A stretch of 58,877 bases of DNA from Muribaculaceae bacterium (GTDB lineage: Bacteria; Bacteroidota; Bacteroidia; Bacteroidales; Muribaculaceae): assembly GCA_017557665.1 (NCBI GenBank), contig JAFYYI010000029.1, positions 1-58,877 of the forward strand, written 5' to 3'. Position numbers and translations under genes: made by a program. The notes below the pieces were generated by a model that saw only the letters and a program-made list of their open reading frames with translations, made no database searches and had not been told where the DNA came from. Positions 34,493-41,705 of the stretch are shown here, one piece after another. Within the stretch, counting starts at the first letter, position 1; each line of letters begins with the position of its first letter.

Positions 34493-35365
34493 TCACTCGG
34501 CCTGGTTAATCAAGGGAAAAAGAATCTTCCTGAATTCGGCTCCAGCCGCTGTGAAAGTGGAAATGTCATAATAATTCCCATGGTAATACAATGAGTTCAT
34601 ATCGAAATGGGCCACTTGCTTTTTTCCATCCTTCAAATATAAGTTGATCCTGCCACGTGTGTCAAGTTGGCCTTTGGAGAGTTTCGCCAAACCACCCATG
34701 GCATTGACGATGCTTCTGATTTGCCATTTTCTCTTGACCAAGACCGTATTTCTTGATTGAGCGAGCTGGCCTCCATCATAACCAGCCGGTGTGATAGCCA
34801 CAGGAGTATTGAGATTCAAATCACAGTAATCTATTGAAATGGAGTCAACGTCATGGATGAAGGACAGCAGAATTGAAATATCATCATTGAGTTTGAAATT
34901 CACCGGAAGCGTGTACCACACGTTGACCGGCTTTCCGAATTGGGTTCCAGGGGTGAATTTGGGAAGCGTCTTGACAACGCGAACTGCCTCGAGGTCAAGA
35001 TCTTTATCCACCGAACGGACAACTCTCACCTCTCCCACTTGACCTGTCGTGTCCACAACAAACTGCACAATGACCTTACCTTGAATATTCCTATCCATGG
35101 CTTCAGGAGGATAAGCTATCGTGTTTCTGATATAAGTCATCAAAGCAGCCTCTCCGCCAGGGAAATAGGGCATCTTCTCGACAGACATGAATATCTCATC
35201 GTTATCATTTGTCGCGCCAGGCACAACTGCGCCCTTGCCCGAGGCCGAAGCCGTGAGACTCGCCATCACTAAGCTGATTACAAGAAATAGTCTTGTAAAG
35301 AGTCCCTTGCGGTGGGCGCCAAGCCATTGGTCCTTCATGAATTCACCGTGTTTCATAACTGTCAA
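34493..35365 (-). CDS. Exported TonB-C-terminal-domain protein with extra C-terminal domain
   Basis: 290 aa. Signal/anchor GLFTRLFLVISLVMASLTASA, then the TonB-like domain (MPYFPGGEAALMTYIRNTIAYPPEAMDRNIQGKVIVQFVVD) to about residue 165, then an additional ~125-residue domain (DVDSISIDYCDLNLNTPVAIT, INLYLKDGKKQVAHFDMNSLYYHG) that the other paralogues lack and that I do not recognise. It may start at the later ATG (35356). It is the first gene of the array and is divergent from the TPR regulator gene, with a 224-nt shared upstream region. Confidence 0.78.
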   Translation of the reverse strand: MTVMKHGEFMKDQWLGAHRKGLFTRLFLVISLVMASLTASASGKGAVVPGATNDNDEIFMSVEKMPYFPGGEAALMTYIRNTIAYPPEAMDRNIQGKVIVQFVVDTTGQVGEVRVVRSVDKDLDLEAVRVVKTLPKFTPGTQFGKPVNVWYTLPVNFKLNDDISILLSFIHDVDSISIDYCDLNLNTPVAITPAGYDGGQLAQSRNTVLVKRKWQIRSIVNAMGGLAKLSKGQLDTRGRINLYLKDGKKQVAHFDMNSLYYHGNYYDISTFTAAGAEFRKILFPLINQAE

Positions 35366-35387
35366 TTATATGTTAGTCTCTCGTTTG

Positions 35388-35419
35388 CAAAGTTACAATC
35401 GTTTTTTGATAATGGCAAG
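35388..35419 (-). promoter_or_regulatory. Promoter of the first TonB-array gene
   Basis: Minus strand CTTG (35419-35416), a 20-nt spacer, TAACTTTG (35395-35388). On the other strand TATTTTTG (35548-35555) may serve the divergent regulator. Confidence 0.6.
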
Positions 35420-35589
35420 AAAAACGTTTAACATTCTAGACTCATTTTGAAAAATGGCCACACTTGATTTTCAATAGTTTATATAAGAAAATTGTCATCT
35501 ACAGGAAAAATGTCACCTCAGACCGATGAAGATGACCGAAAAAAGCGTATTTTTGCAGGGAGAAAGCCTCTCGCCAATTCCTGACAACT

Positions 35590-37398
35590 ATGATGACTAT
35601 AATGACTAATCATAAGAATCTTATCGCTATCCTGGTCTTTTTCTCACTGCTTGTGACGACCTGGGGATGCGGCCATGACCGTGGCACTTATAACGCTCAA
35701 CTGGTTGCCGTGGACTCGCTGTTGGCTCAGAACCGATGCGAGGAAGCCCTGCAGATGCTCCAGGGTGTCAACACCGCATCTTTCAACGCCCAAGACAAGG
35801 CTTACTATTGCCTGTTGAACACCCAAGCATGCAGTGAATGCCGGATTGCCGCGGCCAATGACAGCGCCATCAACGAGGCCGTGAATTACTTTCAGGCACA
35901 TGGCGACAGAGAGAAACGCACCCGCTCACTCATCTATCAAGGCTGCGTCAATGAGGTGCAGGGAAACCTTGATAAAGCCATCGCCTGCCTGCATCAAGCC
36001 GAGGCGACAGCCGAAAAAAACGACTTCAGGAATCTAGCATTGGCAAAAATGAAGATTGGTGCCCTCTATCAGACCCAAGTCATCGGTGCCAAAACCATTG
36101 GAGCAGGGAAATACCGTGAAGCCTTGTCGCTGTTCCAAATCCTCGGCGACCACCATCACCAAATCATCTGCCTGAGCGAGTTGGGCGGTCTTTACCGCAT
36201 CGATAAGGAAAAGACTGACAGCGCATTGTTTTACATCAATGCCGCTATCAAGCTGGCCAAAGAACAAATAGAGCCACTGTATGTGATGGCTAACCTGTTC
36301 AGCCGTGCCGAGTTCCGAGCTTCAAAGGGCGACTACAAGGGTGCCAAGGATGATGCCGTCGAGGCCATCAGCTGGCGCGGCAGCCTCAAGACTCACCCCA
36401 GGATTCATTATTGTGCCGCCTCGGCCTACCTGCACTTGGGTCGCACTGACTCGGCCCGCTACTACCTGCAAAATGCTCCGGAGATGACCACTGCCGCCGA
36501 CAGCATTATGCACTATCAGTTGCTGGCCGACCTCGCCCGTCATGACCGAAACGTGGACAGCGCGCTGGATTATCAGAAAATCGCCCATAACCTTGCCGAC
36601 TCGGTTGCCATGAGTGGGCTGAACCACCGATTACTGGAAGTGGAGAAAAAATACGACAGCCAGCAAGCGGCTCTGGAGAACGCCTTGTTAAGCTCAAGGC
36701 TCAGAGGAACGCTGTTGGGGTTGACATTGCTGGCACTCACGGCATTAGCACTGGCATTCCTGGTGTGGCGTTACCGCAACCGGTTGAAAATCCAGCAGAC
36801 CGAATACGAGTTGCAGAAGGCCGACCTTGACCAGTCAATCAGCAGCCTCGAGCAGATGCAGGCGACCATCAACGACTATGAGCAGAACCTGAAATCCGCT
36901 CAAGCTGAATACCGTGGCAACGAAGCTCGCATGACTGACGCCATAGCGAACCTTGAATCCAAGAAAAAGCAGTCCGACGAACTGAGGACCATCATCGATA
37001 ACCAGATACAGGTTGTTCACCAACTGCTGCAATGGTCCTACGAGTGCAACGAGACGACATTTGCCAAGCGGTTCAACTCGCTGATGACGATGCGTGGCCC
37101 CGACGAGGTGGGCGCCTCCTATTGGGACAACCTTCAGTCGTTGGCTAACGACCTGTATGACAACGTGCTGGTTAAGGCCCAAGAGGCTGCCGACGGAACC
37201 TTGCGTGAGGACGAAATCAACCTGATTGCCCTGCATTGCCACGGATTCTCGAGAACGGTCATCATGATCTGCATGCGCTACAGGAACTTGAGAACCGTCT
37301 CGAACAAAAAAATCCAGATTGCCCGCAAACTGCATGTCAATACCCTCGACGAATTCCTGCAACCCTTTGTGCAGAGAAAAACGGACATCACCGAATAA
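35590..37398 (+). CDS. TPR membrane regulator with C-terminal helix-turn-helix-like region
   Basis: 602 aa. The N-terminus is a signal with a lipobox-like end (LLVTTWGC); ATGs at 35590, 35593 and 35602 are all possible. About 340 residues of TPR-like helical repeats follow (CEEALQMLQGVN, KYREALSLFQILGD, DYKGAKDDAVEAI), then one membrane segment (about 374-396, LLGLTLLALTALALAFLVW), a coiled coil, and a C-terminal ~70-residue region LREDEINLIALHCHGFSRTVIMICMRYRNLRTVSNKKIQIARKLHV that looks like a LuxR-type helix-turn-helix. This plan (outside TPR, membrane, inside DNA-binding) is common among Bacteroidales regulators. It is divergent from the TonB array, its likely target. Confidence 0.78.
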   Translation: MMTIMTNHKNLIAILVFFSLLVTTWGCGHDRGTYNAQLVAVDSLLAQNRCEEALQMLQGVNTASFNAQDKAYYCLLNTQACSECRIAAANDSAINEAVNYFQAHGDREKRTRSLIYQGCVNEVQGNLDKAIACLHQAEATAEKNDFRNLALAKMKIGALYQTQVIGAKTIGAGKYREALSLFQILGDHHHQIICLSELGGLYRIDKEKTDSALFYINAAIKLAKEQIEPLYVMANLFSRAEFRASKGDYKGAKDDAVEAISWRGSLKTHPRIHYCAASAYLHLGRTDSARYYLQNAPEMTTAADSIMHYQLLADLARHDRNVDSALDYQKIAHNLADSVAMSGLNHRLLEVEKKYDSQQAALENALLSSRLRGTLLGLTLLALTALALAFLVWRYRNRLKIQQTEYELQKADLDQSISSLEQMQATINDYEQNLKSAQAEYRGNEARMTDAIANLESKKKQSDELRTIIDNQIQVVHQLLQWSYECNETTFAKRFNSLMTMRGPDEVGASYWDNLQSLANDLYDNVLVKAQEAADGTLREDEINLIALHCHGFSRTVIMICMRYRNLRTVSNKKIQIARKLHVNTLDEFLQPFVQRKTDITE

Positions 37399-37415
37399 AC
37401 CGATAGGATGGATTC

Positions 37416-38609
37416 ATGAAAAACGAGGCGACGATACGGTTTGTGAGGGAACACCGCGAGGAGGACGTGAGGGCCTTGGCGTTGAAGGCACGCCGCGACG
37501 GCGAGGTGGACCTGCCGTGGGCGCTTGACCAGATTCAAGGCTGGCAGACGGCTCGGCGCAAACTGCCATCGTGGGCCGCGATTGACGGCATCGTCTATCC
37601 ACCTCACCTGTCGATGGAGCAATGCTCAAGTGAACAGACCGCTATATATAAATGTGAAATCGTGGAGCGATTGGCCCTGGCATCTCACGAGTCGCTGGTT
37701 GACCTGACAGGCGGTTTCGGCGTGGACTTCGCCTTCATGGCGCGGTGCTGCAAGCAAGCGGTTTATGTCGAGCGACAGGAGCACCTGTGTGAAACGGCTA
37801 AGCACAATCTCTCCCTGCTTGGTTTAGACCACGCGACAGTCATCCATGGTGACGCCGAAGACATCTTGAATGACCTCGACATGAATCCCGCCTCCACATT
37901 GCTCTACCTCGACCCAGCCCGCCGCGACAACAACAGCAACCGCACCTATGCCATCAGCGACTGCACTCCTGACGTGCTGGAATTGCGAGACCGGCTGTTC
38001 AAGGCAGCCGACCATGTCTTGCTGAAACTGTCACCCATGCTCGACTGGCACAAGGCGGTAAGCGATTTAGGCGAACGCGTCTGTGAGGTCCATATCCTAA
38101 GCGTTGCCAACGAATGCAAGGAGTTGCTGATACTGATGAGCGCTAATCACCAAGGCGAACCCGTCATCCACTGCGTGAATGACAATCAGCGGTTCAATTA
38201 TTCTCCCTCACAGAATGATGGGCCGACATTGATTGCCGATGATGAAAATGCCGCCTACATCTACGAGCCCAATGCCTCTATCATGAAGGCTGGTTGCTTT
38301 GGTCTATTGACTGAGTGCTTCCCGGTCAAGGCGCTGGCAACAGACAGCCACTTATTCGTGTCAAGCGAGGAGATTGAGAATTTCCCCGGACGACGTTTTG
38401 CCATCACCGCCGTCACCTCAATGAACAAGAAGGAACTGGGACGTGCCCTGAAAGGCGTCAACCGAGCCAATGTTGCCACACGCAACTTCCCGATGACTGC
38501 CCAACAACTGCGGCAGCGCCTGCGACTGCAAGACGGCGGCGATTGCTACATCTTCGGCACCACAAACGCCGATGGTGAACATCTCCTGTACATCTGCAAC
38601 AAACTCTAA
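37416..38609 (+). CDS. Class I SAM methyltransferase with THUMP-like domain
   Basis: 397 aa. A methyltransferase core with the SAM-binding loop LVDLTGGFGVDFAFMA (near residue 95) and LLYLDPARRD as the catalytic-loop DPxR motif, preceded by a helical N-terminus. The C-terminal ~100 residues (VTSMNKKELGRALKGVNRANVATRNFPMTAQQLRQRLRLQDGGDCYIFGTT) match the THUMP-like domain of the PG_1098 family. RNA is the probable substrate, because THUMP-type domains bind RNA, but the target is unknown. It is 17 nt downstream of the regulator gene and may share its transcript. Confidence 0.85.
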   Translation: MKNEATIRFVREHREEDVRALALKARRDGEVDLPWALDQIQGWQTARRKLPSWAAIDGIVYPPHLSMEQCSSEQTAIYKCEIVERLALASHESLVDLTGGFGVDFAFMARCCKQAVYVERQEHLCETAKHNLSLLGLDHATVIHGDAEDILNDLDMNPASTLLYLDPARRDNNSNRTYAISDCTPDVLELRDRLFKAADHVLLKLSPMLDWHKAVSDLGERVCEVHILSVANECKELLILMSANHQGEPVIHCVNDNQRFNYSPSQNDGPTLIADDENAAYIYEPNASIMKAGCFGLLTECFPVKALATDSHLFVSSEEIENFPGRRFAITAVTSMNKKELGRALKGVNRANVATRNFPMTAQQLRQRLRLQDGGDCYIFGTTNADGEHLLYICNKL

Positions 38610-38618
38610 AGATACAAC

Positions 38619-38795
38619 ATGATTGAAACGATAAAGACATTGTTTAAATGTTTGCTGACATTCATCATCCTGCTTCTCGGGGTTTTCATGTCCGGATTCG
38701 CTTTTGAAACGCAATCAGGGCTCATCACCCTGACGATACTCGCTTGCATCTTGTTAGTAATGACCGTTATCATCTATTTTGTCTGGAAAATTTAA
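38619..38795 (+). CDS. Small two-helix membrane protein
   Basis: 58 aa, starting with ATG at 38619, nine nt after the methyltransferase stop. Two hydrophobic stretches (about residues 9-25 and 35-55: KCLLTFIILLLGVFMSG and LITLTILACILLVMTVIIYFVW) with a short polar turn between them. No family recognised. Its tight position between two plus-strand genes and the clear membrane pattern support it being real. Confidence 0.6.
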   Translation: MIETIKTLFKCLLTFIILLLGVFMSGFAFETQSGLITLTILACILLVMTVIIYFVWKI

Positions 38796-38805
38796 ACCAA
38801 GTGAT

Positions 38806-39300
38806 ATGGAACCGAAATTTACTGTTCATACCCGATACACTGAGAAGGAAGCTGTACGTTTCAACCGCGCGTTACTGTTCAACGTGTGGCACCTCAAGAA
38901 AACGATTATCATCTCTAACATCGCGCTGCTGGTCATGATTGTGACTTCCCTCTTTGCTCACAACTATATGTTTGCCATCAGCCTCATTTTTGCCCTGGCT
39001 GTATTCAACTGGTATTTATTCATGGGTGTGGACCTGAAGGCAGCAAGAGCCTACAAGAAGAACAAGAAGATACATGACCAAGAATTCGTCTTCTATTTCC
39101 ATGATGATCGGTACGAAAGCACCGCCGATGACGGTACAACGACCAGCATCCCCTACTCCACGCTTCACATGATCATCGAGACGCCCACCAACATCTATAT
39201 CATGCATGCTCCAACAGTCGGCACCATCATCCAGAAGGCAAACTGTCCGGCCGAATTCATCGAGTTCATACATGAGATAAAAAACCGATACAAAATCTGA
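38806..39300 (+). CDS. YcxB-like membrane protein
   Basis: 164 aa from the ATG at 38806; an upstream in-frame start would overlap the previous gene. The N-terminus is soluble, then two adjacent membrane helices (IIISNIALLVMIVTSLFA and FAISLIFALAVFNWYLFMG), a basic stretch and a C-terminal beta domain (QEFVFYFHDDRYESTADDGTTTSIPYSTLHMIIETPTNIYIM). This order is that of YcxB-type proteins, of unknown function. A hairpin shared with the tRNA-Glu terminator follows. Confidence 0.75.
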   Translation: MEPKFTVHTRYTEKEAVRFNRALLFNVWHLKKTIIISNIALLVMIVTSLFAHNYMFAISLIFALAVFNWYLFMGVDLKAARAYKKNKKIHDQEFVFYFHDDRYESTADDGTTTSIPYSTLHMIIETPTNIYIMHAPTVGTIIQKANCPAEFIEFIHEIKNRYKI

Positions 39301-39322
39301 GGAATCGGCCATCCAGGAATAA

Positions 39323-39360
39323 AAACAACGCCTCCAGCACGAATGCCGAAGGCGTTGTTT
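39323..39360. terminator. Bidirectional terminator: YcxB-like gene and tRNA-Glu
   Basis: AAACAACGCCT/AGGCGTTGTTT, an 11-bp stem; on the minus strand it continues into TTTATTCC and serves the tRNA. Confidence 0.82.
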
Positions 39361-39362
39361 GG

Positions 39363-39435
39363 TAGAGAAACAGGGACTCGAACCCTGGTTTCCGCCGTGA
39401 GAGGGCGGCGTCCTAGACCGCTAGACGATATCTCC
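39363..39435 (-). tRNA. tRNA-Glu (anticodon CTC), copy 1
   Basis: 73 nt. Anticodon stem-loop CCGCC-CTCTCAC-GGCGG with anticodon CTC; T arm CAGGG-TTCGAGT-CCCTG; D arm GTC-GAC. The acceptor stem GGAGATA/TTTCTCT has a U-U mismatch at the sixth pair and a G-U at the first. It differs from copy 2 by one D-loop base. The bases after the discriminator happen to read CCA. Confidence 0.95.
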
Positions 39436-39445
39436 GTCGATAAAT

Positions 39446-39476
39446 AAAGCCCTCGCTCAATTCGGGTGAAGGCTTT
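39446..39476 (-). terminator. Terminator between the two tRNA-Glu copies
   Basis: AAAGCC/GGCTTT stem followed on the minus strand by ATTTATCG. The stem is short, so read-through into copy 1 is likely and copy 1 may depend on it. Confidence 0.5.
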
Positions 39477-39481
39477 GCTTG

Positions 39482-39554
39482 TAGAGAAACAGGGACTCGA
39501 ACCCTGGTTTCCGCCGTGAGAGGGCGGCGTCCTAGACCACTAGACGATATCTCC
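39482..39554 (-). tRNA. tRNA-Glu (anticodon CTC), copy 2
   Basis: 73 nt, the same as copy 1 except for one D-loop base (GTGG versus GCGG). It lies about 7 nt after the predicted transcription start, so this is the first tRNA of the unit. CCA is not encoded. Confidence 0.95.
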
Positions 39555-39568
39555 GTAGAAAAGCGTTG

Positions 39569-39599
39569 CAAAATTACTGCCATTTTTGATACTGGCAAA
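39569..39599 (-). promoter_or_regulatory. Promoter of the tRNA-Glu pair
   Basis: Minus strand TTTG (39599-39596), a 19-nt spacer, TAATTTTG (39576-39569): a full consensus match. Confidence 0.8.
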
Positions 39600-39786
39600 A
39601 TTTTTGAGCACTTTTTTTCAAAAAAATATCTAAAAGCATCATTTTTGGCGGTTTTCGGCATTTTTTAGGTCTAAAAGGCGCCCTGATTGAGAGAAATTTT
39701 ATAATTTAGCGCATTGTTAGGGTAAGTGAGCTACCACTTGCTACACTTGTGTTACTAACATTCATTTGTATAAACCTTTATATATT

Positions 39787-40122
39787 ATGGCAAGTAAGAG
39801 ACAAATTAAGAAGGCTATCATGAATGCCTGTGGCGACATCGCAGGCGAGTGCATCTTTGCAGAATCAGCATTCGGCGAGAACAACATTGAGGAGTGGGAC
39901 AGTATCATCATCGACACCGCCCTGCTGCAACAAGAGGCCATCAACCGCGTGAGCAACCAGTTTGGCAAGAAGGTTAAAGACTTTGCCAACCGCAAGGAGT
40001 ACAATAAGGCCCGCCGTGCGTTCTACAAGCAGTGTGAGAAGGAGCTGAGTGAGTACTTCCGCGCCGAGGTCGAGAACATCGCCAAGCGCATGAACCAGCT
40101 CATGCCTTCAAACAAGAAATAA
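39787..40122 (+). CDS. Small basic protein, unknown function
   Basis: 111 aa from the ATG at 39787 (MASKRQIKKAIMNACGDIAGECIFAE); the earlier in-frame ATG at 39766 adds an unlikely MYKPLYI. Mostly helical and lysine-rich, with a conserved-looking DSIIIDTALLQQEAINRVSNQFGKKVKDF block and no membrane segment or signal. I recognise the type as a conserved Bacteroidales hypothetical, not a function. It stands alone between the tRNA-Glu promoter and a hairpin before the acyltransferase gene. Confidence 0.75.
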   Translation: MASKRQIKKAIMNACGDIAGECIFAESAFGENNIEEWDSIIIDTALLQQEAINRVSNQFGKKVKDFANRKEYNKARRAFYKQCEKELSEYFRAEVENIAKRMNQLMPSNKK

Positions 40123-40136
40123 GAGTCATCAACCTT

Positions 40137-40172
40137 TTCAAGTCTCGGGGACCCGTGTTCCCGGGACTTGAA
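40137..40172 (+). terminator. Hairpin between the 111-aa gene and the acyltransferase gene
   Basis: TTCAAGTCTCGGG pairs with CCCGGGACTTGAA (one G-T pair), loop ACCCGTGTT-like. The tail TCTATAAA is weakly T-rich. Confidence 0.6.
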
Positions 40173-40189
40173 TCTATAAACCATCTCGC

Positions 40190-40741
40190 ATGAACCTCTC
40201 TGGTTGGATATTGAAGAAAGCCGGTTGGACCTTCAAAGTCAACCTCACGATGCCCGACAAGTGCATCATCGTCATCGCGCCTCACACCAGCAACTGGGAT
40301 TTCATCCTGGGTGAACTGGGCATCCATTCGGTGGGCATGAAAGCGGGCTTCCTGATGAAGGACACGTGGTTCTTCTTCCCCATGGGTTATCTGCTCAAGG
40401 CGCTGGGAGGCATACCTGTCAACCGCCGCAAGCATGGCAACCTCACGCAGTCGATCGTCGAGGCCTACAACACGACGCCCAAGCTCGCTATCGGTGTCAC
40501 ACCCGAGGGCACCCGCAGCGCCAACCCCAATTGGCACAAGGGCGCCATCTTCATGGCCCGAGACGCCAACGTGCCGCTGGTGCTCGCCTACTTTGACTAC
40601 AAGGAGAAGGTGGTGTGCATCGATAAGGTATTTGAGACCAGCGATGATGCCGAGGCCGACCTGCTGCGCATCAAGCAGTACTTCAGCAAACATGGATGCG
40701 GCAAGTACCCCGAGAAGTTTGTGACGGGATTGGAGGAATGA
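40190..40741 (+). CDS. 1-acyl-glycerol-3-phosphate acyltransferase family protein
   Basis: 183 aa, shorter than classical PlsC (~240). The catalytic box HTSNWD (H-x4-D, residues 32-37) and the phosphate-binding box PEGTR (105-109) are intact. There is no clear N-terminal membrane helix; hydrophobic patches around residues 60-75 (WFFFPMGYLLKALGG) may bind the membrane. It should transfer an acyl chain to a lysophospholipid or similar acceptor; the acceptor is unknown. It is the first of a group of plus-strand genes. Confidence 0.88.
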   Translation: MNLSGWILKKAGWTFKVNLTMPDKCIIVIAPHTSNWDFILGELGIHSVGMKAGFLMKDTWFFFPMGYLLKALGGIPVNRRKHGNLTQSIVEAYNTTPKLAIGVTPEGTRSANPNWHKGAIFMARDANVPLVLAYFDYKEKVVCIDKVFETSDDAEADLLRIKQYFSKHGCGKYPEKFVTGLEE

Positions 40742-40767
40742 GATGACGGCCAGGGCCGCCATTTCAT

Positions 40768-40790
40768 GATTAGAGATGAATGATTAGAGA
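40768..40790 (+). repeat. GATTAG-type intergenic repeat
   Basis: GATTAGAGATGAATGATTAG followed by AGA: two GATTAGAGA-like units. It belongs with the copies at 15512-15600 and 19211-19233. Confidence 0.55.
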
Positions 40791-40868
40791 GTGGTGAGGG
40801 GTCACTCTTTGTTCTTCATCGCTATCTTTGCCAACGATTCCCTATTAACACCCTTAACCGATAAAAAG

Positions 40869-41669
40869 ATGATTTCACGCAACCTGCGCGTCACGCTCAT
40901 CGAGGACGACATCGTCTGGGGCGACCGCGAAGCCAACATCAAGCAACTGGAGCGCAACATGCGCAACATGCCCGATGACACCGACCTTGTTATCCTACCG
41001 GAATTGTTCACCACCGGGTTCATGACTGGTGACCGCGACCAGGCCGCTGCCGTCGCCGAGTGGAATAGTGGTGACACACTGCACACCCTGCGCAAGATTG
41101 CAGGTGAATACCATGTCGGCATCATCGGCAGTTTTCTGGCCAACACAGCTGCGCAACTCTACAACCGCGCCTTCTTCATCGAGCCAAACGGTGACGAGAC
41201 CTACTATGACAAACGTCACCTGTTCTCCTTCGGTGGCGAGGACAAGGTGTTCAATCAGGGACTGACAGCGGCGCCCATCGTGCGCTTCCGTGGTTTCAAC
41301 ATCAAATTTGTGGTGTGCTACGACCTGAGGTTCCCTGTCTTCTGCCGCAACGTGAAGAACAACTATGACCTGCTGGTGGTCATCGCCAACTGGCCCAAGT
41401 CACGCGAGAAAGTGTGGCGCACCCTGCTGACGGCACGTGCGATGGAGAACGAGTGCTATGTGTGCGGCGTGAACCGCTGCGGCACCGATCCCGCCGGCGT
41501 GGAATATCCCGAAGGCTCATCGCTGGTCATCGATTTCAAGGGCAAAGTTGTCGCACAGCGCATGACCAGCCCTGTCATCACTGCTGACCTCTCCCCCGCC
41601 CTGCTGGCGCAGTTCAGGGAGAAGTTCCCGGCCTGGCGTGATGCCGACTCCTTCACCCTAAACATCTAG
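40869..41669 (+). CDS. Nitrilase-family (omega-amidase-like) hydrolase
   Basis: 266 aa from the ATG at 40869; an upstream in-frame start at 40791 adds an unrelated stretch. The nitrilase triad is present: Glu45 (VILPELF), Lys115 (YYDKRHLFSFGGE) and Cys150 (VVCYDLRFPVFCRN). The YDKRHLF and CYDLRFP contexts point to the YafV/omega-amidase branch, which deaminates 2-oxoglutaramate-type substrates in metabolite repair. A -7-like TATCTTTG lies at 40823-40830 without a well-spaced -33. Confidence 0.87.
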   Translation: MISRNLRVTLIEDDIVWGDREANIKQLERNMRNMPDDTDLVILPELFTTGFMTGDRDQAAAVAEWNSGDTLHTLRKIAGEYHVGIIGSFLANTAAQLYNRAFFIEPNGDETYYDKRHLFSFGGEDKVFNQGLTAAPIVRFRGFNIKFVVCYDLRFPVFCRNVKNNYDLLVVIANWPKSREKVWRTLLTARAMENECYVCGVNRCGTDPAGVEYPEGSSLVIDFKGKVVAQRMTSPVITADLSPALLAQFREKFPAWRDADSFTLNI

Positions 41670-41705
41670 CCTCCTCACTGCGACCCTGTCGCAGACCACT
41701 CGACC

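Noticed and set aside
39413..39661. An 82-codon frame over the tRNA-Glu copy 2 and its promoter
   Set aside because: It is only the tRNA and promoter read in frame.
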